Assembly: GCA_036898135.1 (NCBI GenBank)
Contig: CM072522.1
Span: forward strand, 28,325,763 to 28,389,762
Length of the DNA stretch: 64,000 nucleotides
Reading direction: 5' to 3'
DNA from: Oncomelania hupensis
Lineage: Eukaryota > Mollusca > Gastropoda > Littorinimorpha > Pomatiopsidae
Shown: in pieces, positions 41,721 to 51,676 of the stretch
Numbering within the stretch: position 1 is the stretch's first letter
Layout: every line of letters starts with the position of its first letter
Translations under genes and position numbers: made by a program
Notes under the pieces: model-generated
The model's database searches: none
Seen by the model: the letters and a program-made list of their open reading frames with translations, nothing else
What the model was told of the DNA's origin: nothing

Positions 41721-43740
41721 GGCTGACTGGCCTGCGTTACGCGCCGCAGCTACACTACTGGCCAACTCCATCTCCCATTCCTACACGGAAAGAAGCGACA
41801 CTGAAGACGTATGGAAAGCCTTCAAAGACGGCGTGACAAACATCACTGAACAGCACATCCCCTCTAAGACCCTGGGTGCAAAAAACAACAAACCGTGGGT
41901 GGACTATGAGACTCAACGCCTTATCAGGAAAAAAGACAGGCTGTACAAGAAGTGGAGGAAGTCGGGCGATGAGACTATGCATGCCAAATTTCGCCATCTC
42001 AAAAGTATTGTGCAACGCCGCCTTCGTAAGGCCTACTGGACACACACTGAAAAACTTATCAGTGAGTGTGACAACAACCCCTGCCCACAATCATCCAAGA
42101 ACAAGAAACTTTGGACTTACATCAAGTCCAAGAGGACTGAGCAAGCAAGTGTAGGACCCCTGAAGGTAGACGGCCGACTTCATACTGATGCCAAGGATAG
42201 AGCAGAAGTCCTGAACAGCCAATTCCAGTCTGCCTTCAGTCCCCGCATTGACTGCTCATCTGACGAGTTCCAACAACGAACCAACCTCCTGACAGTCAAG
42301 ACCGCCCAACCCTGAGCACTATCTTCATCTGCGAGGAAGGTGTACAGAAACTACTAGAAAACCTTGATCCCCATAAAGCTTCAGGTCCCGACGGCATCAG
42401 CCCTAGGATGCTAAAAGAACTAGCAGTCGAGCTCACCCCTGCCCTCACACTCCTCTACAGATCCTCCCTACTCTCTAGCGTGGTGCCCCAAGACTGGCGC
42501 CTCGCGAATGTCACTCCCGTCTTCAAGAAAGGGGAGCGGTACCGCCCAGAGAACTACCGTCCCATTTCACTGACCAGCATACCCTGCAAAATCTTCGAGC
42601 ACATCGTGGTGAGCTCCATCATGCACTTCGCCGAAAGAAACAACATCATATGTGAACAGCAGCATGGCTTCCGGAGGAACCGGTCCTGTGAGACCCAGCT
42701 ACTGGGGCTTGTGGATGAGCTGACAGAGAGTCTGGAGAGGGGCCAGCAGTGCGACGCCCTCGTCATGGACTTCTCCAAGGCGTTCGACAAGGTCTGCCAC
42801 TCTCTCCTCGTCCATAAGCTACGCCACTACGGGATCACAGGCCAGGTGAATGACTGGATCTGCAACTTTCTTAGCGACAGGAAACAGGCCGTGGTGGTTG
42901 AGGGGACAAAGTCCAGCTTCGTGCCTGTGGAGTCAGGAGTCCCGCAGGGATCTGTGCTAGGCCCCTGTCTATTCCTACTCTACATCAATGATCTCCCGTC
43001 CGGCCTGACCTTTGCTACCCGCATCTTCGCAGACGACACCCTCTGCAAGAACAACATTTCCAATACAAAAGACCAACAAACCCTCCAAGACGACCTCAAC
43101 CGCCTTGCAGAGATGATGACCTTCCATCCAGATAAGTGTCAAACGCTCCACATCACCAGGAAAAGGTCACCCATGACTCGCATCTACTCTCTGCGCGATC
43201 ACCCCTCCAAGCAGTCAGCGAAACGAAATATCTTGGCGTTACCATCACTGACGATCTACGATGGGACCACCATATAACAAACACCACCAACAAAACACTT
43301 GGGATCCTGCGGCGCAACCTGAAGGTTGGCTCCCAGCGAGCAAAGCAGCAAGCCTACCAAGCCATGGTACGTCCCATCCTGGAATATGCAGGGACAGTCT
43401 GGGACCCGTACACAGTTAAAGAGACCCACAACCTGGAGGCCGTCCTACGACGAGCTGCGCGCTGGACAGTGAAGCGACACCGTCAGACCTCCAGTGTGGA
43501 TGACATGCTTGCAGACCTCAAATGACCCACCCTCCAGGAGCGACGTCGGAAAGCCCGCCTGACCATGATGTACAAGCACGCCAACGGACTTTCCATCATC
43601 AACACCACCAACAAACCAAACCCAAAATCCTCAGCGCAGGACCACACGTCCTGTCGTACACTCTACCGACAACAGTCCTTCTTCCCTCGAACAATCAACG
43701 AGTGGAACTAGCTCCCTGCCTATGTGGTCTTAGACCCTGA
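41710..43740 (+). pseudogene. CR1-like ORF2 linker and reverse transcriptase, frameshifted
   Basis: Frame 1 (about 41712-42315) encodes the linker (YSKADWPALRAAAT, NKPWVDYETQRLIRKKDRLY). Frame 2 (about 42312-43277) encodes the RT (PHKASGPDGISPRMLKEL, NYRPISLTSIPCKIFEH, MDFSKAFDKVCHSLL, SGVPQGSVLGPCLFLLYIND, FADDTL as catalytic box). Frame 3 (about 43200-43525) gives YLGVTITDDLRWDHHI and RRAARWTVKRH, followed by TGA in place of an expected Trp and another stop near 43709. Two frameshifts (about 42310 and about 43180) disable it. The RT motifs fit the CR1/jockey group. Confidence 0.85.
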
Positions 43741-43837
43741 GCTGGAGAGTTTCAAAACCCAGCTGTAACCCCTCCTTCCCCTTCCTCCTACCTCCACTAC
43801 CCTCCACTCTACCTCCCAACCTTAATCCCCCCCTTTT

Positions 43838-44057
43838 TTTGTTTGTTGTTTTGTTGTTGTTGTTGTTGTTTGTAGATTATAGTCACACGACACTTTCGCA
43901 TATAGGTGACTACTGGACCGATTTATACTGACACCAGCGGGCCAGTTGTTGGTAAAGGGGAAAATAATATGATCACACGTTGATCAATCCGGGATTCGAA
44001 CCAGCGACCTTTCGGTTACTAGCAAGACGCTCTTACCAACTGTACCACCTCCCCTAA
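43838..44057 (-). mobile_element. tRNA-derived SINE, copy 2 (inverted)
   Basis: On the minus strand: AGGGGAGGTGGTACAGTTGG then TAAGAGCG (A box), CGCTGGTTCGAATCCCGG (B box) and the same body as copy 1 (CAACTGGCCCGCTGGTGTCA). It ends in a (CAA)n tail at 43838-43870. It lies in the 3' UTR of the CR1-like LINE. Target duplication not clear. Confidence 0.85.
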
Positions 44058-44345
44058 TGTTGGCTGCAGCGTCGTCTATAAGTTGAGGTTGGCAGCCCCA
44101 AATGAAAGAAGAAGAAGATCAGTCTACATTCCAAAGTAAGACTGCTGCGCTCCCTTGTCATCTCCATCTTCCTATATGCTTGCGAAGCATGGACCCTCAC
44201 AGCAGATCTACAACGAAGAACACAAAGCATGGAGATGAGGTGCTACAGAAGACTTCTGGGCATTTCCTATACCCAACACATCACCAACGACGAAGTCCGA
44301 CAGACCATCACACAAGCCATTGGATAACACGATGACCTGCTCACA

Positions 44346-44606
44346 GTGGTGAAGAAACGGAAACTCCGATGGTATGGTAACGTCACCAGATCATCGGGTC
44401 TTGCAAAGACCATCCTGCAAGGCACAGTGCAAGGAGGTAGAAGAAGAGGGAGACCGAAAAAGAGGTGGGAGGACAACATTCGAGAATGGACTGGTTTGAC
44501 ACTGAGCGAAACAATCAGGGTTGCTGAGGACAGGGAAAGATGGAGTACGCTGGTTAAACCATCATCTGTGGTGCCCCTACGACCTCCGAGTTATGGGATA
44601 GGATAG
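44346..44606 (+). pseudogene. RTE-like C-terminal domain of copy E
   Basis: An open 86-codon frame with RWYGNVTRSSGLAKTILQ and GRPKKRWEDNIREW, nearly identical to the C-terminus at 30437-30697. Upstream, TAA at 44326-44328 (GGATAACAC instead of GGACAACAC) cuts it off from the rest. Confidence 0.8.
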
Positions 44607-44782
44607 GATAGGATAGGAAAGAAAGTGTGAGGTCATGTTGTCAAGCTGTTTTACACTAGATTGAAGTCTTCACCCCTCAGTTGCTTTGTAACTCCGTAGG
44701 AAGCGTTTTGTTTAAACACGTGTACAGATAACCTGCGTTATGTCGTCTTCAACTGTTTAACTTATACTTTTTTTTATTGTGC

Positions 44783-45153
44783 AAGACTCTGGGTTTTTTG
44801 GATTATCTTGAACCAGGAGATGAAGTTATGGCTGATCGTGGATTCACAATTGAAGACTGGGTGTTTCAGTCTTATGCAAAACTTAACATCCCAGCGTTTT
44901 CGCATGGGTCTCAATTATCTGAGGAAGATGTGACCACAGCAAGACGACTTGCAAGCGTACCATCCATGTGGAAAGGGCGATAAGACGACTGAAAGTGTTC
45001 AAAATCCTCAGAGACATTGTGCCAGTTTCCATGGCAGGAAAAGTTGACTGCATCTTGAGAATCTGCTGTGCCCTTGTGAATTTGCGAGGTGACCTTATTA
45101 AAGACATTGAAGAAAGTGTTGCTGATGAAGATGGTTTGGACAGACCAGTTTAG
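44783..45153 (+). pseudogene. Second DDE_Tnp_4 transposase fragment
   Basis: TLGFLDYLEPGDEVMADRGF with the second catalytic Asp, then KLNIPAFSHGSQLSEEDV and ARRLASV. A small deletion near 44960 shifts the frame, which continues IHVERAIRRLKVFKIL and the C-terminal ICCALVNL. A possible acceptor (TTGTGCAAG) precedes it. It belongs to the same family as 39759-40934 but a different lineage (different residues throughout). The N-terminal half is absent. Confidence 0.75.
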
Positions 45154-45840
45154 ACAGCGAAAGGCAATATCTTGAGAATCTGTTGTACACTTGTGAATTT
45201 ATTATAAAGTGGCCTTAGCAAAGACTGTTAGAAAGACAGAGAAAGGGAATAAGCACGAGGGGGAAGAGGGAGGAGCAAAAGAAAATCTAAAGAGAAGTAT
45301 AGTACAACTACAAGTCCTGTGGGGGTGAATTAGTCATTTAGTGTGTTGAGAAACATGCATGAAGAAAATTGTAAAACGACATGAACAAATACAAAGGATA
45401 TAAAACAGCATTCATTGTAAACTATGTTAAACAACATATTCATGATATTGTAAACATGTCTGTTTTTATTTAATGCATGGTTATAGAGACTCTTGACAGC
45501 AAGAATGCACTGGAGAAGTGCAAAACATGTAGGAAAAATTACAAAGACAAATAAAATGTTAAAGAAACAACTTCTGTCATGTTTTTTTAATTTTATTTTA
45601 ATGATGTCTGCGAAAGGAGGGAGTGGGGCAGCAACTGATATGTAAGCAATAAACAAAAGTTAAGGTTTATTGTACCTTTCTGAACATGTTCTGTTACTTT
45701 TGCTATGCATACATTACAACTTTATTGTTTATCTTGATTATATAGTATAACCATACTAATTTTACTTTCAGAGCACTAACAAAAAAATTCATGCTTTCAT
45801 GCTTCACAGCAGTACTACGTTCATAATTCACAAGTACTTC
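45154..45840. other. No recognisable gene
   Basis: AT-rich sequence downstream of the transposase fragment. I see no TIR, coding or RNA features. Confidence 0.3.
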
Positions 45841-46768
45841 TAGGCTTCAAGCTGAGGCAGTCTATCGTTAAAAAACCCAATGTGCAGTGAGGACCATGGT
45901 AACACCTGAAAAAAATAAAGTTCCAAAACAGATCACATCTTGTTTGAAAACTACAAGGTTAAACATATCTCAAAACCCCTTCTTTATTATGATGTCATTA
46001 TCTCCCTTGATATATTGGCAAATCTAAGAAAAAATAATAGAAAAATAACAGAAACATGTACAAAATCCTCCGTTTAGTTAAACATCTCAAAGCATCAAAA
46101 TATCACCTAAACAGACACAAGAAATGCATGTCAGGGAAAATATCCACAAATTACTTCCCTTGCCCCTTCTATTCAATGTAATTTATAATAATAATAATAC
46201 AAGGATTTATATAGTGCACATACATTGTTTGTGTGTGTGCTAATGGTATTGTTCCTTGTGATTGTTTATATTATTGTTATTATGTACACCTTATTGTAAT
46301 TTCTCAGAGACAATAAAGTTGTTGTATTCGTATTCATAGCAGTATGTGTAGAAAAGAATGAAATACTAAACTTGTAACCGCTAATAGTGGGAGAGGGGGT
46401 AGGTGAGGTGGGGCAACATAACTACATGGAAAGAAGGTAGATACCAACAAAGGAGGGGGGAGGGGTGAAGGGGGGATGCTTTCTGAGATATTTAACTAAA
46501 CGGAGGATTTTGTGCATGTTTCTGTTATTTTACTTTTTTTTCCTCTTAGATTTGCCAATATATCAAGGGAGATAATTACATCATGATAAAGAAGGGGTTT
46601 TGAGATATATGGTGTTTAACATTGTAGTTTTCAAACAAGACGCGATCTGTTTTCGAAGTTTTTTTTTCAGGTGTAGACTGATAGTACTTCCCCCAAAAAG
46701 AAATTTCCCATGGTCCTCACTGCACATTATTTTTTTGAACGATAGACTGCCTCAGTCTGAGGCCTATT
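45841..46768. repeat. Long inverted repeat (foldback), arms about 260-290 bp
   Basis: 45841-46096 matches the reverse complement of 46476-46768. Anchors: CTGAGGCAGTCTATCGTT, TGTGCAGTGAGGACCATGG, CTCCCTTGATATATTGGCAA, AAATCCTCCGTTTAGTTAAA. The right arm has about 35 extra bases near 46675-46710. The 380-bp spacer includes ATAATAATACAAGGATTTAT and an AATAAAG. Possibly a MITE-like element with a secondary insertion; no target duplication identified. Confidence 0.8.
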
Positions 46769-46927
46769 CTTGGCTAAGAAGGCCAATCACAACTCACATA
46801 AAGAATTATTAAATAAACCATTACATTACAACCTTCATAGCTCAAATCTGGTAGTGTTTATATTGAGAGAGTTACTTAACACAGTGCAATCTCGCAAATA
46901 TGCAAACAACAAATTCGCGCACAATTT

Positions 46928-48763
46928 ATGCACAAACATGAATGGCTTTCACTTCAGCCAGTGACATCTTATATCAGTTTCTGTGAGGATGTGTGTGTGC
47001 CCAATAAAACTGTGCGTGTGTATGGCAATCAGATTCCCTGGTTCAATAAATCTGTAAGGAATAAGCTGAATGCTAAGAATGATGCATTTAAGTCAGGGGA
47101 TGTAAATGCCTACAAAAAAGCCAAGTCAGACGTGCGCCGCGAGATCTGTAGAGCGAAAGCGCAGTACAGGAATAAGTTGGAAGAGCAGTTTGCCTCCAAT
47201 AACACGCGCGAAGTCTGGCAGGGCCTTCAGCGCGTCACGCACTATAAATCTAAGCCCTCTATGTCCAGTGATGTTGACCCTAGCCTGCCGGATGAACTTA
47301 ATGAGTTCTACTGCAGGTTTGATGATAAGAACCCCACCCCTGGCTTCCGCCCTCCTCTGCCTGTCGACCCTTCGCTTCTAACCCCGCCTTTCACCATTCA
47401 GGAAACTGAGGTGAGGCGCCTGTTCCAGAAGCAGAACACGAGGAAGGCGCCAGGTCCAGATGGAGTCTCCACCTCTGCCCTGCGCACTTGCGCTGACCAG
47501 CTGGCCCCCGTCTTTACAGACATTTTTAACAGTTCCCTTCAACAACATACTGTCCCCCGATGTTTCAAGTCCTCAGTTGTTGTACCCATCCCCAAGAAGC
47601 CCAAGGTGTCCCAACTGAATGATTACAGGCCTGTGGCCTTGACCTCAGTTGTAATGAAGGTCTTTGAGCGACTCGTCCTCACCTACCTGAAGGCATGCAC
47701 GGGTCACCTACGTGATCCACTCCAATTCGCCTATAGTGCAAACAGGTCAGTGGAGGACGCAGTCGCTCTGGGCCTTCACCACGTACTGCAGCATCTGGAG
47801 CAGACACGTACGTACGCTAGACTGCTCTTTGTGGATTTTAGTTCCGCTTTTAATACCATCATACCCCACAAGCTGTTTGATAAACTTTTAACCTTAAATG
47901 TCCATCCTTCTGTGTGCCATTGGCTTTTAGACTTTTTGCTGGATCGCCCACAGGTCGTCAGGGTGGGCAAGATGTTGTCTGACTCCAGGGTTTTGAACAC
48001 TGGAGCACCTCAGGGTTGTGTCCTTTCCCCTCTTCTCTTTACATTGATCACAAATGATTGTGTGTCACATGTTCCATCCGTTCATGTCATTAAATTTTCT
48101 GATGACACCACCATTGAGGGCCTGATTAGCAAAGACGACGAGACCGCCTATCGGGATGAGGTCGAACGGTTGGTTGACTAGTGCTCAGAGAACAACCTCG
48201 AGCTCAACGTTTCAAAAACAAAAGTAATGATTGTCGATTTTCGGAGAATTAAAGATCCACTTTCACCACTTGTGATCAACGATGAAAGTGTTGAACAAGT
48301 CGAAGAGTTCAAATTTTTAGGCACAGTCATTTCGAACGACTTGTCATGGGGAAACAACACCACCCCCATCATCAAAAAGTGCCAACAGCGCCTGCACTTC
48401 TTGAGACAACTCAAGAAGTTCAGGTTGCCTGCAAAAGTCCTGACGCAGTTCTATCGCGCAGTGATCGAAAGCATCCTCTGCTTTGGCATCACTACCTGGT
48501 TTGGTGGTGCCACTGATGAGGAGAAAGTGCAACTTGAGCGCATCGTAAAACACGCGTCCAGAGTTATCGGGTGCGAACTTCCATCTGTCGCCTCGATCTA
48601 CAACACGCGCTTGGTCCGTAGAGCTAGAAACATCACAGCTGACCCCTCACACCCAGCCGCCATCTGTTCGAGCTCCTCCCGTCCGGCAGGCGCTTCAGAG
48701 CCCTCAAAACCAGAACAAACCGCTTTAGATATTCTTTTTTTCCAGAGGCTGCTCTCGCTTTAA
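46928..48763 (+). pseudogene. Rex1/CR1-like reverse transcriptase, one nonsense codon and one frameshift
   Basis: A single frame from 46928 to 48763 is broken only by TAG at 48179-48181, where the family has Trp. Motifs: IPWFNKSVRNKLNAKN (linker), NTRKAPGPDGVSTSAL, LNDYRPVALTSVVMKVFE, LFVDFSSAFNTIIPHKL (region A), TGAPQGCVLSPLLFTLITND, IKFSDDTTIEGL (catalytic box FSDD; the family usually has FADD). Downstream are ENNLELNVSKTKVMIVDFRR and FKFLGTVISNDLSW. Near 48655 the frame shifts: another frame gives HLFELLPSGRRFRALKTRTN, the expected end. Confidence 0.85.
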
Positions 48764-49021
48764 ATTTCTTTTAATGTCAAATTCATAATGCGGTAACTGA
48801 CGTCACGTCATAATCCACTGGCACCTACTTGTTTATTTTTACTATTTGTTTTTTTGCGGGTGTATGTGCGCACGCTTGATCAGTATTTTATTAGCTGGTA
48901 AACGTGTGTTTGCATGTATGTTTTATGAATGTTACTGCCACATCGCAACATATTCCATGTGCATGTTTTATGTCAATTTGGCCAATAAACTTCGTTGAAT
49001 CGTTGAATCGTTGAATCGTTG
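46928..49021 (+). mobile_element. Rex1/CR1-like LINE, 5' truncated, with 8-bp repeat tail
   Basis: Begins near 46930 in the linker before the RT, contains the whole RT, then a 3' UTR (48764-48990) and a tail of (CGTTGAAT)n at about 48991-49021. The endonuclease is absent. Confidence 0.8.
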
Positions 49022-49947
49022 AAATGAAAAGGACACAGACAATTGAAAAACTGATCAAGGGTAACTAAAGCTAAAAATACTTATTCTAGTTGCGATTCGC
49101 ACAATATTCAGTCATATCAATCAGACTCTTATATTATAATGTCTCCCACAAGCATAAGTGAGGAAGGTTTTTGTGAACAAGAAAACTAGCAGTGGGGAAG
49201 GCTACCTGTAATATTCAAATAGATGTCGAACTTGTGTTTTCTCACCGTGTTGTGCCAAAAACATGCCACCGAAAGTCATGTTACATGAAAGACAAATGAA
49301 CAAGCTTTTTGATAACGTGGGATCTGACTTCTTGCAAGGCAATTAAAAAAATCAAAACCGAAAAAAATAATTTCCATAGGAAACGAAGTCGCAAAAATGA
49401 CTGAAGCACGACACCCCCAAGTGATTAAAATCATGGTTTGGTTGTAACATTGTAAAAGTAAATTTACACCGTGAACAGCTTTGAGGTAATTGTCAGATAG
49501 GAGGACATCAGAAAACCCCCAATACTAACTTTGAGGAAGTGGCGGGAGCCCTTGTTGAAAATAAGATATGGGTTCAAAGTGCACTAAGGCTATCACTATC
49601 AGCCTATTAGAGACACTCTCCTCCTTACAAGCTGAAGTAAATAACTGAAAATTTCTAAAGATACCAGAAAAACATATCAGTATACTGGTACTTATTGTTA
49701 TGCAGTATACCAAAGAGCCTATATACTATATAGTATACAACCTCTTTGAGTATACTCACAAGAAAATGTCAAAAAAGGAAATTTTTATCAAAGTTACATA
49801 CACAACTTAATATATTTTATTTTATTTTTTGTAGCTTTGCTCTTATTTAGATTGCACAATTAACAAAACAACAAATGCTATACTTCCTTCAAATGCTTAT
49901 ACAAGAACTGTTGTATTAATCTTTTTTTAATGTATCTTTTGATACAA
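49022..49947. other. No recognisable gene
   Basis: AT-rich; contains TATACTATATAGTATAC-type short palindromes near 49720-49738. Nothing else identified. Confidence 0.3.
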
Positions 49948-50180
49948 GGGGGTCATATAGCGCAGTTGTTGGAGCACTTGCTACTGTGTAGCAAGTTAAG
50001 CATAATCCAGTTCTGTTAGCAATTGGATTGATGACTACAAAACGGTAACTGAGTACCTACTCACCTGAAGGTGGGGCAGGTAAAGCAGCGAGAGAGAGGA
50101 GATGGGCACCACCCTCATTACGCTGGCCCAAGATAAGCTTGATATTGAACATCACGTTCCTCTATGGGACTACTTTTTGT
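49948..50180 (+). mobile_element. SINE with 5S rRNA-like segment, copy 2
   Basis: Head GGTCATATAGCGCAGTTGTT then GGAGCACTTGC. The 5S-like part is at 49991-50038 (GCAAGTTAAGCATAATCC and TTAGCAATTGGATTGATGAC), and the body ends CTATGGGACTACTTTTTG. It is more diverged in the 5S-like part than copy 1 but colinear with it over the full length. Confidence 0.7.
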
Positions 50181-51172
50181 TGCCTTTACCTATCTTTTGA
50201 TATTTCCTTGTTTGTTCTATTTTTGTAAAACTTGAACTTCAGGATAATAGCAGTCCCAGTTGTGTGTACATTTTGTTATTGTTATTTATTTTACTTTTTA
50301 TTTTATTTTATAATTTGTATAATGGCTAATGCCTAAATACGTCCTTTAAAAAAAAGGTTTAGGAAAATATAGATTAAATTTTTGTTTTTAAAAGAGTGAC
50401 CATAAATTATATGTTTAATCCATACACACTTTTAAAATATGTTATATATTGTTTTAAATATCCCCTATACATATAGGAATACTTTAATGAAAACTGTCAG
50501 ATGTGGATTTATAAAACAATATCTTCAAAAAGTGAGGCTATCATTAGTATCAAAGTAATCATTTATTAACTAAAACAATCATCAACATAATATATCACCA
50601 GCATATTAACACACTGATATTATAATTAATAGCATCAATTAATAGGATATGACACAAATGCTGTGATACTATTTTCTGTTGATATGACTTTTACTGTAAC
50701 ATTTAATGCTTTGTGAACAGAGGCCAAGAGGACCAGCCCCGCGCCTTCCGTCAATCGCATCAACACCAGTGTTGCATAGAGATAGATCTGCACATGCCAC
50801 AGTCAGATCACAAAGACGAAGAACTACAACTACAACACCTCAGATTAGCCGCCGGACACTTAGGGTGGTAAATAAATACGTTATCTGCTTGCCACAGAAT
50901 TTATATGGTGGACTAAGCCATGGGCAAGTGCTGCCCATACCTCGTGGTGCAAGCCGTGATCAACATAGTTGCATTAATTGTTATCAGGCGATATCTAATC
51001 ACACAATTGTAACACTCCTTCCTGCAGCTTATTAATCATAACATATCCATTAACTCAAATAAATGCGAGAGTGTGTGATGCAGTGGTTAAGGCACCATAG
51101 TAGGTCCTGCATCTCCGATCTCAGCCATGGACGTTTATCGGGGGTCCCTCCCCTAGACCAGTTGCCTTCCAG
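50181..51172. other. No firm gene; possible exon near 50721
   Basis: After GTGAACAG at 50713-50720 a basic, Arg/Pro-rich frame runs to about 50870 and on to 51035 without recognised motifs. A tRNA-like phrase GATGCAGTGGTTAAGGCACC lies at about 51079. The stretch ends at the assembly gap. None of it matches the gypsy element beyond the gap. Confidence 0.3.
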
Positions 51173-51672
51173 NNNNNNNNNNNNNNNNNNNNNNNNNNNN
51201 NNNNNNNNNNNNNNNNNNNNNNNNNNNNNNNNNNNNNNNNNNNNNNNNNNNNNNNNNNNNNNNNNNNNNNNNNNNNNNNNNNNNNNNNNNNNNNNNNNNN
51301 NNNNNNNNNNNNNNNNNNNNNNNNNNNNNNNNNNNNNNNNNNNNNNNNNNNNNNNNNNNNNNNNNNNNNNNNNNNNNNNNNNNNNNNNNNNNNNNNNNNN
51401 NNNNNNNNNNNNNNNNNNNNNNNNNNNNNNNNNNNNNNNNNNNNNNNNNNNNNNNNNNNNNNNNNNNNNNNNNNNNNNNNNNNNNNNNNNNNNNNNNNNN
51501 NNNNNNNNNNNNNNNNNNNNNNNNNNNNNNNNNNNNNNNNNNNNNNNNNNNNNNNNNNNNNNNNNNNNNNNNNNNNNNNNNNNNNNNNNNNNNNNNNNNN
51601 NNNNNNNNNNNNNNNNNNNNNNNNNNNNNNNNNNNNNNNNNNNNNNNNNNNNNNNNNNNNNNNNNNNNNNNN
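51173..51672. other. Assembly gap (500 N)
   Basis: Exactly 500 N, a conventional placeholder. The 5' LTR and most of gag of the gypsy element must lie in or beyond it, so the true gap is probably larger. Confidence 0.95.
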
Positions 51673-51676
51673 GTGA

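Larger units (their letters stand above)
41683..44117 (+). mobile_element. CR1-like LINE, 5' truncated, inserted in RTE copy E
   Basis: Flanked by ATCTGTCTAC (41673-41682) and ATCAGTCTAC (44118-44127), a 10-bp target duplication with one mismatch. It starts in the endonuclease-RT linker, carries most of the RT, and ends in a (GAA)n tail at about 44104-44117. Its 3' UTR is itself split by an inverted tRNA SINE. Confidence 0.8.
40975..44618 (+). mobile_element. RTE-like LINE copy E, interrupted by a CR1-like LINE
   Basis: 5' truncated at 40975 (RSTTEQIFNLRIICEKYL region). It runs to 41682, resumes at 44128 and ends in (GGATA)n at 44597-44618. It contains a stop (CTATAG at 41029-41034), a two-base shift near 41265 and a stop at 44326-44328. 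Outside the insertion it is close in sequence to copy D. Confidence 0.85.

Noticed and set aside
50706..51035. 109-codon frame with a possible splice acceptor (GTGAACAG)
   Set aside because: No recognised domain, low complexity (Arg, Thr, Pro) and no partner exon; kept only as a remark.
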